64,000 bases of DNA, taken from Cyclobacterium marinum DSM 745 (GTDB lineage: Bacteria; Bacteroidota; Bacteroidia; Cytophagales; Cyclobacteriaceae). This document shows, in pieces, positions 17,435 to 25,725 of the stretch. A program made the translations under genes and the position numbers. Under the pieces are notes generated by a model that had not been told where the DNA came from, did not search any database, and saw only the letters and a list, made by a program, of their open reading frames with translations. Location: contig NC_015914.1 of assembly GCF_000222485.1 (NCBI RefSeq), positions 434,001 through 498,000 of the forward strand, in the 5' to 3' direction. Each line of letters begins with the position of its first letter. Within the stretch, counting starts at the first letter, position 1.

Positions 17435-17565
17435 AAAATATTGGGTTTTAACAAAGGTAAAAAATATACTTTGATCACAAATTTAACTAGCCAAGGAAAT
17501 GGCATTTTTTGCCCTGCCTGCTAAAACAAGAAAGTTTTGACCGATTCCCGCTAATATCCTTAAAT

Positions 17566-17829
17566 CTAATTTTCTATCACTTTCTCGGAACCGGCTGTAA
17601 AAGTATAGCGAAGCAGAACTTTTGTTACACTTGCTACAACACCTGTGGCTACAGTCCATAGCAATGCTTCTTTTAGGGAATTATTTTCCGGATAAGGGTT
17701 TTTTGGAGCTTCCTCACCTGTCTTTTTCTCATACAATTGTTCCAGTCCTTTCCGCACTAAAAAAGCGCCAAGGATGGTTCCTCCTGTAATTACTAAAGAT
17801 TGCAGATACTCTTTGTTTTGTTGTTTCAT
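17566..17829 (-). CDS. Small DUF4235-like membrane protein
   Basis: 87 residues with two hydrophobic segments (I-T-G-G-T-I-L-G-A-F-L-V at about 13-25 and L-L-W-T-V-A-T-G-V-V-A at about 57-68). They are separated by a charged loop, K-K-T-G-E-E-A-P-K-N-P. This layout (helix, VxGxxPPxNP-like loop, EALxWAxxSG helix) is that of the DUF4235 family of small membrane proteins of unknown role. It stands alone. Confidence 0.6.
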   Translation of the reverse strand: MKQQNKEYLQSLVITGGTILGAFLVRKGLEQLYEKKTGEEAPKNPYPENNSLKEALLWTVATGVVASVTKVLLRYTFTAGSEKVIEN

Positions 17830-18173
17830 GATATGATAAGTTTTTTACACTTACTACCATTAAATAATCATGCCAAACCCTTAAGGTTTTAAGCGATATT
17901 TTGGATTTTTTTTTTGCACTGGTACACATTGAAGGGTAATTGGTTGACTTTTTTTAAAGATGCCAATTCTTCATAAAATCCAACTTTGACTAAGGGGAAT
18001 TTTAGGGAAATGGGGTTTGATGCTGAGTTTGTATCACCCATCGGGCTGAATAGACTAATGCATTTACCGTAACTTTTAATCCGAACGAATCTAAATCCCC
18101 CCCTTCAATTGGGCAAAGGGGGATTTATTACGTAAACTGCAAACCAATTGTAGGTTTTAAACCAGTAACTTTC
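17830..18173. other. Intergenic region with a C/G-run hairpin
   Basis: 344 bases. The only clear structure is the hairpin listed at 18093-18126, followed by CGTAAACTG (18131-18139), a nine-base word that recurs after another hairpin-like stretch at 34189. Nothing else is visible here. Confidence 0.4.
18093..18126 (-). terminator. Probable terminator of the amidohydrolase end of the locus
   Basis: Nine-base perfect arms AAATCCCCC (18093-18101) and GGGGGATTT (18118-18126) lie 47 bases after the stop of the minus-strand amidohydrolase. The T-run after the stem is short, so termination efficiency is uncertain. Confidence 0.45.
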
Positions 18174-18959
18174 TCACAGCCCTAAAAACCTTTTGATATT
18201 TCCGGACTGTAAGTTCGCCCTGGTTTGAGCATCTGCTTCATCTTCTCGCAAAGAGGCTATCCTTAAGGCCCCGGTTTTGTAGTCCAGGATAGGAGAATGC
18301 GTACCAAAGCCAAACTTTTCTTCACCGAAAGTATCCATCAACCCCCTTAGTTCCAACACATTTCTTCCTGAGGTATCCATAAACACATCCCCTTTCTTAA
18401 ACAAATCCAAATCCTCAGTTTCTAGGTGGGTGCTACCGGACAAATTCAGCACCATAAACTTGGCATCAGGTACAGCTTTAACAATAGGCATCACATCACT
18501 TAGCTTCCACTCATTGCTAATATCCAGCCATGAGCTGGGGCGGCTATCCACCATTCTAAGCGTTAATCCAACCGGCACCTCCAGATCTCTGCACCTTTTC
18601 ACCAATTCAACACAGGCCGGCAAGTCAAGTCCATAACGATGGTATTTTGGAAATATTCTTACCCCCTTCATTCCTAAATTTTCTATACTCTCATGCAAAT
18701 CTTCTCTCCAACCTGAATAGACAGGGTTGATTACTGCAAAAGGAATCAATCGCTCCTCCCATTTCCTATTAAACCTGATCTCTTCGTAAGTCTCCTTGTT
18801 CGCAGCTTGGGTATCTTTATAAAATATTCCATTAATATTGGTCAAAACCGAAGCGCTAATATCATTGGCATCCATTCTCTCTATAAGATCCCTACAGCTA
18901 CTATTTTTTACCTGACGAAAAGGCCAGTGTCCTATATATGCATTACTATCTATCCACAT
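18174..18959 (-). CDS. Amidohydrolase-family protein lacking the HxH motif
   Basis: 261 residues with the TIM-barrel layout of the amidohydrolase-2 family. It begins D-S-N-A-Y-I-G-H-W-P-F-R, where active relatives have D-x-H-x-H; the first metal-binding histidine pair is therefore absent. Other landmarks remain: G-V-R-I-F-P-K-Y-H near residue 96, M-D-T-S-G-R-N near 193, and F-G-T-H-S-P near 219. It may be a metal-free hydrolase or decarboxylase, or a non-catalytic partner. It overlaps the upstream amidohydrolase by 14 bases, so the two are translationally linked. Confidence 0.8.
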   Translation of the reverse strand: MWIDSNAYIGHWPFRQVKNSSCRDLIERMDANDISASVLTNINGIFYKDTQAANKETYEEIRFNRKWEERLIPFAVINPVYSGWREDLHESIENLGMKGVRIFPKYHRYGLDLPACVELVKRCRDLEVPVGLTLRMVDSRPSSWLDISNEWKLSDVMPIVKAVPDAKFMVLNLSGSTHLETEDLDLFKKGDVFMDTSGRNVLELRGLMDTFGEEKFGFGTHSPILDYKTGALRIASLREDEADAQTRANLQSGNIKRFLGL

Positions 18960-19854
18960 GGTTTCCTGACTTTTTTAGTACATTGTTATAATTATCAAAG
19001 AAGAGCTTTTTTCTTTGACTATCTGTAAGGGTAGCAGCCATCATATGGCCTACACCTTGAAAAAAGCTATTGTCGCAACCAAAGAAGATCCTATCCTCGC
19101 CAATATACTCCATGGCATAGGGAATGATATCTCCTTCATTATTACTCCCTGAAACATCTACAAATACATTTGGAAAAGGAGCGACAGCCTTGCAGGCATC
19201 CATCCAGTCTCCACCACCGGCAAGGTGGGCCAATTGAAACATGGCCTCAGGATACCTTTTGGCTGCAATTACAAAATCCTCCGGTGTAGAGACATTTTCC
19301 GGTTCTCTAGCATCAAATATCACCCTAGACTTGCCTATCCCCATATGCATCAAAATGATCATCTTCATGTCTATGTATTTCTCTATAATGGGATAAAACA
19401 AGGGATCACTTATTTTCACATGGTTGTAAAGCTTTAAGCCGGTCATTCCCTGATCTATACACCTGTCAATTTCATCTAAAGATTCTTTGGCGAATGTAGG
19501 ATTGATCGTAGGCTGACCAATAAACCTGTCAGGATACTTCTTTACAGACTTAAGAATCAAATCATTGCAACCAATAAACTCTTCCGGAAGACCTTTACTT
19601 CCTGGCCTCATTGGCCTTGAAATCACCAATTTATCTATCCCTAACCTATCCGCATATTCTATCTGTGTTTCCGGGCTATCCGAAGTAAAATAGACATGGG
19701 CATGGGAATCAATCTTTTTGTATTTCATGACCTCCTTCATCAGGTCATTCTCCATAACGGGCTTTTCTTTGCTTTTAAAGCCCGACAGATGTGCACCCAA
19801 TGCAATTCCTGAAACAGAAACAGCACTGGTTGAAAAAAACTTTCTTCTATTCAT
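18946..19854 (-). CDS. Amidohydrolase with Tat-type signal
   Basis: 302 residues. The N-terminus M-N-R-R-K-F-F-S-T-S-A-V-S-V-S-G is a twin-arginine signal, so export after folding is likely. The barrel keeps the metal-binding motif D-S-H-A-H (near residue 50), H in I-L-M-H-M-G-I-G, H in Q-L-A-H-L-A-G-G, and D in F-F-G-C-D-N-S. It belongs to the amidohydrolase-2 family, whose members hydrolyse or decarboxylate small cyclic or carboxylated substrates. It is 81 bases downstream of the heparinase-like gene and overlaps the next amidohydrolase gene. Confidence 0.85.
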   Translation of the reverse strand: MNRRKFFSTSAVSVSGIALGAHLSGFKSKEKPVMENDLMKEVMKYKKIDSHAHVYFTSDSPETQIEYADRLGIDKLVISRPMRPGSKGLPEEFIGCNDLILKSVKKYPDRFIGQPTINPTFAKESLDEIDRCIDQGMTGLKLYNHVKISDPLFYPIIEKYIDMKMIILMHMGIGKSRVIFDAREPENVSTPEDFVIAAKRYPEAMFQLAHLAGGGDWMDACKAVAPFPNVFVDVSGSNNEGDIIPYAMEYIGEDRIFFGCDNSFFQGVGHMMAATLTDSQRKKLFFDNYNNVLKKSGNHVDR

Positions 19855-19935
19855 GTTTTCAAATTGTTTTTTCGAAGTGGTATTATTAATACGTGACCGA
19901 CGACTAAAGCGCGTCGCAAGTATAAAATTTTAGCA

Positions 19936-22593
19936 TTAAGGAAGTGTTTCCTTCCAAACCAATCCCCCGTTTTGAACCGAGGCAGCAGCAAAATGTCCAC
20001 TTAACTTGATCTTGTCCGATTCAATGCTTACCTCACCTTTATTATGCAAGGACATGATATAATCAACCCCTAAAGTAGTCTCAACCCTTACAAGTCCCTG
20101 CTTGTCTATCAACTCTACTTTCTTGACAATGGACGTCCCTTTTTCAAAGCCTTCAAAGACAGAAACAAAAGTTTGAAGCTCATTTCCCCTTTTTCTCCGA
20201 ACAAAGTAAGGAATAGTAGCTCCAATATCGGCATTTTTCCAATCTCTTTGTCCCCATCCGGTACCCACAAACATTTCTTCACCTTCTTGCCCTAAACACC
20301 AAGCCTTGGTGTAAACACCTGTTTCACTTTTCCATTGGCTTTTCCAAGTCCTATTACCTTTAGCCGTTCTGATGTCACTAAAATCATAAAGTGACAGTTC
20401 CGGATCAGGATTTGGAGCTATGTCTAGAATTTCCATATCATTGGTTGATGCATGGAATACGTAATCCTGAATCTCCCCACCTTGCACTCTAAAAAAATCT
20501 ACCACATAACTCTGCCCATTTCCATGGTCCACTAAGATTGTGGTTCGTTTGTAAACCAAGGCCTGAGAATATGCGGTCGAAGCCATTTCCATTACCTTCA
20601 CCTTCGGGAAAGTTTTAAACAATAAAACTTCTCCTCCCCTCCCTTTTTTAATTTGATTTTGCTCATCCAAGAGAACTGTATTGTGTGCCAGTGCCCTGAT
20701 ATTATTGGGCTTATGAGGGTGATCCCATAAGTAGCCCAAATCCGATAGTAAGGCTGTACCTTTTTTCCAATAATAAAGATTAAGGCTGTCATTTTCATGA
20801 TGAGTACCCCAAGGACTGGCACTCAGGAGCACCAAACTTTCTCTTCCATCGACCCCTGTTCTAAAATGTCCAATTTGTAAATTGGGTGGACACCAATCCG
20901 TGAATTTTAACACGGGATTACTCTCTTGACTCAGCTGTGGTTTTCTGTAATACAATGAGAAAGACAAAGCGCCATTGGGCTTGGTAAGGTCATAAGGAAG
21001 CCGCAACACCGGCTCCACTTCACTCTCAGTAAATTCACTATTGAATCTCTGAGATCCGCTATGCAATAAAAGTGCATCTCCACACATTTCCTTCAGTAAA
21101 GCCAAGTAGGATTTTTTCTCCGGATAATTGGCGACCATTAAGTCTACATAAGCTACATCAAGTGTAGTGTTTACGAAGGAGTCCGCATAAGGAGGATATT
21201 TCAAATCCCCCTGAAGACCATTATAAAAAGCCTCCCAAACGGATTTATAATTGGTGGCATGATATAGATCCAGCCTTTCAATTCGCTTACCATCGGAATC
21301 CCGATAGCCTTCAGGATCTGAATACCCCTGGCCTGCTTGAGCCATGTCCCAAATACCTCCCAAAGTCATCAAACCATAAAAAGGGGATTCACTGGTAGTG
21401 CCATCAGGCAAATACCACCCGTTAATGGTCATATCGAACCCTTCAAGTCCAAACCGAACCAAACCCGGATGACCTACACACATTCCTACCAAAGCCACGG
21501 CAGTCCGGTTACTAACAGATTTATTGTTCAGTTTCTTGTCGCAAACCAGCAATAGGGTGCTTTCCAACAACAAGTCCTTTTCTATTTTTATTTTTTCAGC
21601 TTCTGAAAACAAAGAAGATCCATCTGTTTTTTTTGCTTGACAGGTAAGGTCATAGGCTGTCACTACTTTTCTTACAAAATCAGCCTCTAAACCAACCCCA
21701 CTAGCTCTCCCGGCACTCCAAAATCCAGTCCAAAGCGCATGATCAGGTTTATTGGGAGGAGGACAAAGTTCAGGTTCAGGCAAATTCATTATATTTAGTG
21801 CGGCCGTTTTTGGAGCCATGTCAGCATACTCCCCATACCCCACATGAACCAACCATCCAGGATAGCATTCTGCCAAACGAAGCAAGATTTCTCTACATTT
21901 TGCCGCATAGGAATAGTTTCCTGTTAGGAGGTACCCCTCAGCCAAGGTTTTGCAAAAACCTGCAATCCACTGAACTCTTCGCGCCCTGACATTTGCTGTA
22001 AAACTAGGTCTTCCTTCTTTGTATCTGAAAATCACAAAAGGTTCACCACCACAATAGGAAATCTTTTGAGGCTTACCCCATTTGGTCTCCAATACTATTT
22101 CCTCAGGATACTCATTGTTGGGAAAAACCACATGACAGGCAGTACATTGGATCTCATGAGGCTTTTCAACATCCCAAGCCCACAATCCATGTGGATGCAC
22201 CGGTAAACCCTTATCCCTGCAAGAAGGGCATGGTGTCCAAAGTGGATCACCGGGAGTAGTTTCCTCTATCATTTCAAGCAGAAACTCAGGAGTAATCTTA
22301 GCAATATGATTTTGAATCACTTGCTCTATCCGCTCAAAATGATCCTTTGCCCAATCGTGATTTTGAATATTTTTTAGGGCAAGTTCTTTGTTCTCCTGTT
22401 TGATGGTTAGGCAAGGATGATGAACTTTTTTCCTATATTTTTCCCAGTCTGACCAATCCATCAATTGTTCAGTATCCGGATAATTATTTTTGCTTAAATA
22501 TTTTGAAGGATAATTGATGGGATTGATATACAATCCCAAGCCCAATAGGGTACTTTGTTTAAGAAATTCCCTTCGATGAGTCTTATTATTCAT
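19936..22593 (-). CDS. Heparinase II/III-family polysaccharide lyase-like protein
   Basis: 885 residues with a Tat-like start (H-R-R-E-F-L-K-Q-S-T-L-L-G-L-G-L). The middle part is an alpha/alpha toroid with repeated H-P, W-x-x-G and A-Y-D-L-T segments. The C-terminal part is a beta-sandwich with H-N-T-V-L-L-D (near residue 645), the hallmark of heparinase II/III-like domains. A cysteine group C-x2-C near residue 122 and another near 152 (C-T-A-C-H) may bind a metal. It should cleave uronic-acid-containing glycans or a related substrate; the exact target is unknown. It sits between the ceramidase-like genes and the amidohydrolase genes. Confidence 0.82.
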   Translation of the reverse strand: MNNKTHRREFLKQSTLLGLGLYINPINYPSKYLSKNNYPDTEQLMDWSDWEKYRKKVHHPCLTIKQENKELALKNIQNHDWAKDHFERIEQVIQNHIAKITPEFLLEMIEETTPGDPLWTPCPSCRDKGLPVHPHGLWAWDVEKPHEIQCTACHVVFPNNEYPEEIVLETKWGKPQKISYCGGEPFVIFRYKEGRPSFTANVRARRVQWIAGFCKTLAEGYLLTGNYSYAAKCREILLRLAECYPGWLVHVGYGEYADMAPKTAALNIMNLPEPELCPPPNKPDHALWTGFWSAGRASGVGLEADFVRKVVTAYDLTCQAKKTDGSSLFSEAEKIKIEKDLLLESTLLLVCDKKLNNKSVSNRTAVALVGMCVGHPGLVRFGLEGFDMTINGWYLPDGTTSESPFYGLMTLGGIWDMAQAGQGYSDPEGYRDSDGKRIERLDLYHATNYKSVWEAFYNGLQGDLKYPPYADSFVNTTLDVAYVDLMVANYPEKKSYLALLKEMCGDALLLHSGSQRFNSEFTESEVEPVLRLPYDLTKPNGALSFSLYYRKPQLSQESNPVLKFTDWCPPNLQIGHFRTGVDGRESLVLLSASPWGTHHENDSLNLYYWKKGTALLSDLGYLWDHPHKPNNIRALAHNTVLLDEQNQIKKGRGGEVLLFKTFPKVKVMEMASTAYSQALVYKRTTILVDHGNGQSYVVDFFRVQGGEIQDYVFHASTNDMEILDIAPNPDPELSLYDFSDIRTAKGNRTWKSQWKSETGVYTKAWCLGQEGEEMFVGTGWGQRDWKNADIGATIPYFVRRKRGNELQTFVSVFEGFEKGTSIVKKVELIDKQGLVRVETTLGVDYIMSLHNKGEVSIESDKIKLSGHFAAASVQNGGLVWKETLP

Positions 22594-22644
22594 AAATATT
22601 AGTTATTGCTCTTAACCTTCTTAGCATAGGGTAGCAAAAAAAGT

Positions 22645-24021
22645 TTAGAATTGATCCATCATGTCATTGATGCACTTAAATATTTTAGTTTCTAATGTGG
22701 GTTTCCACGTTCCCGGAAGTCCAAAAGCGATTTGAGAAGTGGCTCCCTCATAACCTCCCTCTGCAAGCACTGTCCTGGAGGGAATATAGGCCATGACATC
22801 ATTTGAATATCCCAGAACAAATAAGTTGCTGCCGTATTGGGTTTTTAACTTTACAGCATAATCTACCACCGGTTCTCCCCCAAGGGCAACCATCATTTGC
22901 TCACCAAGCTTCCAAATTTGAATGGGGTATGGATAGGATTGAACTACTTTATTGTTTTTGACTTTCTCATGCATCATCTTTGCCCATCGCTGATAATGAC
23001 CCGTACTCTCTTTGATCATTTTTTCCAAAACCTCATTGGAAGGTGGGGCATTTAATTCAAGATTTACTTCAGCATAAGTAGTTTTTAATGTGGACGCCAG
23101 CGGTTTCATCTCTTCGTTAAGCACATTTTCAACCGCGACTGCCAATTCTTTACCGTATTTCTTGGCCAAAGGAATAGACCGCCTGGGCAAAGGATTTTGG
23201 TTGGCTCCTGCCCCTTGGAAAAACATGGCCGTTGCACCCGGGTACATTTTTTCCAATGCTACCTGTGCAAACCCCGGATAATCTCCGGACCATTGCGTGG
23301 CGGATAATACGGTAGCATGACAGGCATAGCCAAAGGCAACTGCCATGATGTTATCTTTTCTATCAGTCACTTTTAATACCGGAACGGCATAATCATTCGG
23401 GCCATTGGTAGTGGTGGTGGCTCCCAGTTCAGCTTCTGTATTGTTTCTTCGATTTACCTGAAACCTGGTAAGTCCGTTCTCTGTAAAAATTTTGGCAGGA
23501 ATCAATCCTTTTAAGGCTTGCCCCACCAATTCAACTATTTGATCTTCCAGCCAATCCGAGTAGGTATTTACCTTATCGATTTCGTCATCACTCAAAGGGT
23601 AGACATGGTACAAATAATCTTTGAGCACGGGTCCGGAATGAGAATGGGAAAAGTTCAATAATACAGCATCCTCATTTAGGCCATACCTTGTTTTGATTTT
23701 CTTCTTTATTCGAGTGCTCATGTCTCTCGGCATGCCGGAAAGATCATTTGTAATCAATACAGCCGTATTCTTGTCTTTGTCTTGAATAACAAGGGCTTTG
23801 GACCAGATCGGGTGAATGACTCCTTGAGAAGGCTTGGTTCTTGAAGCAAAACCGGCCATCCACATAGGGGCTTTTGGAGTAATATTGATTTTTGCTACGT
23901 TGGCTTTCCACCCGATTGAATCCAACTGAGCTTTTAGCAGGTTTGGAATCAATAAGCAACTAAGAAAAAGCAAGAAGCTTGGAAATTGAAGGGGTCTTAA
24001 ATAGGATATGTAGTTTTTCAT
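22645..24021 (-). CDS. Neutral/alkaline ceramidase-like protein, second copy
   Basis: 458 residues with a signal peptide (cut near L-L-K-A-Q). It holds the N-terminal catalytic domain of neutral non-lysosomal ceramidases: N-I-T-P at the start, the zinc-binding N-F-S-H-S-H-S-G-P near residue 133, and G-Y-A-C-H-A-T-V-L-S near 236. The C-terminal immunoglobulin-like domain of true ceramidases appears to be missing, as in many bacterial relatives. It overlaps the upstream paralogue by 4 bases (ATGA), so the two are co-translated. Amide hydrolysis is expected, but whether the substrate is a ceramide is open. Confidence 0.85.
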   Translation of the reverse strand: MKNYISYLRPLQFPSFLLFLSCLLIPNLLKAQLDSIGWKANVAKINITPKAPMWMAGFASRTKPSQGVIHPIWSKALVIQDKDKNTAVLITNDLSGMPRDMSTRIKKKIKTRYGLNEDAVLLNFSHSHSGPVLKDYLYHVYPLSDDEIDKVNTYSDWLEDQIVELVGQALKGLIPAKIFTENGLTRFQVNRRNNTEAELGATTTTNGPNDYAVPVLKVTDRKDNIMAVAFGYACHATVLSATQWSGDYPGFAQVALEKMYPGATAMFFQGAGANQNPLPRRSIPLAKKYGKELAVAVENVLNEEMKPLASTLKTTYAEVNLELNAPPSNEVLEKMIKESTGHYQRWAKMMHEKVKNNKVVQSYPYPIQIWKLGEQMMVALGGEPVVDYAVKLKTQYGSNLFVLGYSNDVMAYIPSRTVLAEGGYEGATSQIAFGLPGTWKPTLETKIFKCINDMMDQF

Positions 24022-25424
24022 GGCGATATAAGAGGGTATGCTATAGTTTGAATACCTACATTTTCCGCTAGTTTGGTCGCTTCATAAAGGATATCATCTT
24101 CTATTGATGCTGCCCATTGCGAAGTCAAATAAGGGGATCTATTGGCTTCATATCCGCCTTCAGAGAGCACCATCTTGGTGGGAATATATCCCATCACATC
24201 ATTGGAATAGCCCATTACAAATATATCGGGACCAAAAATCTTTTTAAGTTCAAGCGAATACCCCACCAGAAGTTCCCCTCCTAAAGCAAAAATTGCTTGG
24301 TCACCTAATTTCCAAACTTGAACAGGATAAGGATAAGTTGATTTTAAATGTTCTCCATTGTTCAACCTTGAAACCAGCACTTTTGCATTTTCCTTTAAGT
24401 AGTTGGGATAACCGGGGGTTTCACCGCTAATGATATCTTCCAATTCTTCCCTAGTGGGCACTGCCTTGGCAAATTTCAAGTCAATTTCCGAATAAGCGGT
24501 GGAAAGGTTTCCTTCCAATACATTCATGTCCTCATTCACTACCCGTTCAACAGCTGCAGCCAATTCTTTGCCATACTGTTGGGCCAAGGCTACTGACCTT
24601 CTGGGCAAAGGGTTTTGATCAGCGCCTGCTCCTTGAAAAAACAAGGCTGTAGTTCCCGGATAAATTTTCTCCAATTCCATCTGAGCAAAACCTACGTAGT
24701 CTCCTGAAATCTTATAATCTGATAAAACGGTAGGATGACAGGCATAGCCAAAAAGAATCGCCTTAAGGTTTCCTTCCGGGTCTTCAACTTTAATCACTGG
24801 TACAGCATAATCATTGGGACCATTTAATTCAGTTTGTGCGTTTATTTGGGCTTCTTTATTGTTTCTTCTATTGACCTGAAATCGGGTAATTCCATTTTCG
24901 GAAGAAAGAGTTACCGGTTCAAGCGATGCTATGGCTTGGCCAACCAATTCAACTATTTCTCTCTCTACTCGATCGGCAAAATTTTGAATTTTATTGTATT
25001 CGTCTTTACTAAGTTGGAATTGATATCGCGGATGGTCCGTCTCCGGTCCGGTATGTGTATGTGAACTGTTGAGAATTATTTGTTCTCTGGAGAGACCATA
25101 TTTAGCTTTCAGTTGATCTCTTATTTTATCAGATAAAAATTTCCTGAAAGCCAACAAATCTGCAGTTACCAATACGGCGAGTTTTCCGTTAGTGTCTTCA
25201 ATGGCAAGGACTTTTGCCCATACCGAATGTCTAATTCCCTCTGAAGGACGATTTCTTGCAGCATAGCCTCCCATCCATATAGGGCCATGTGGTGTGATTT
25301 CAACTTTTTTTATTCCTGCTTTCCATGTTCCTGAATTTTGTTGTGAGTAGGTAGGCATGCTTAATAGCAATATAGCTATTCCAAAAAAAATTAAGCAAAT
25401 GGATTTCAGGAATATATATTTCAT
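24018..25424 (-). CDS. Neutral/alkaline ceramidase-like protein, first copy
   Basis: 468 residues with a signal peptide cut near P-T-Y-S-Q-Q. It aligns along its length with the next gene: W-K-A-G-I-K-K-V-E-I-T-P, N-S-S-H-T-H-T-G-P near residue 127, G-Y-A-C-H-P-T-V-L-S, and G-Y-S-N-D-V-M-G-Y-I-P. The zinc-site histidines are present in both copies. The pair arose by tandem duplication and both have kept their key residues. It is first in the transcript after the SusD terminator, with about 300 bases of upstream sequence that should hold a promoter. Confidence 0.87.
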   Translation of the reverse strand: MKYIFLKSICLIFFGIAILLLSMPTYSQQNSGTWKAGIKKVEITPHGPIWMGGYAARNRPSEGIRHSVWAKVLAIEDTNGKLAVLVTADLLAFRKFLSDKIRDQLKAKYGLSREQIILNSSHTHTGPETDHPRYQFQLSKDEYNKIQNFADRVEREIVELVGQAIASLEPVTLSSENGITRFQVNRRNNKEAQINAQTELNGPNDYAVPVIKVEDPEGNLKAILFGYACHPTVLSDYKISGDYVGFAQMELEKIYPGTTALFFQGAGADQNPLPRRSVALAQQYGKELAAAVERVVNEDMNVLEGNLSTAYSEIDLKFAKAVPTREELEDIISGETPGYPNYLKENAKVLVSRLNNGEHLKSTYPYPVQVWKLGDQAIFALGGELLVGYSLELKKIFGPDIFVMGYSNDVMGYIPTKMVLSEGGYEANRSPYLTSQWAASIEDDILYEATKLAENVGIQTIAYPLISP

Positions 25425-25725
25425 GACTTATTTTTTATCATTAACAACTTTGTTTGTTTTTGATGAATTTAAATTAAAAAGAAAGCCCATATCGGCGTTT
25501 TGAACATATATAGTTTTCTGAATTAAGTCAAAAAGTTAGGTGTAATTGATATTTAGTGTATTTGTAAATATACAGCCTCCAATTAATGGAAAGCTATTTT
25601 AATATAGGAAAAATAAGCCAAAGTAGCTCAAAATCACATTGGTTTTATAAAACACCGGAGTTGAATTCCTAATGTAGTTTAAAGAAAAAAATCCCTCTGT
25701 TTAGTTAAACAGAGGGATTAATTAA
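25425..25725. other. Intergenic region between susD-like and ceramidase-like genes
   Basis: 301 AT-rich bases containing the susD terminator (25681-25718) and probably the promoter of the ceramidase-like genes. No convincing TAnnTTTG element could be picked out on the minus strand. Confidence 0.4.
25681..25718 (-). terminator. Rho-independent terminator after susD-like gene
   Basis: A perfect 13-base stem (25691-25703 with 25706-25718) closes on a two-base loop. On the minus strand it is followed by TTTTTTCTTT. It starts 8 bases after the susD-like stop codon, so SusC/SusD form their own transcript or are attenuated here before the enzyme genes. Confidence 0.92.
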
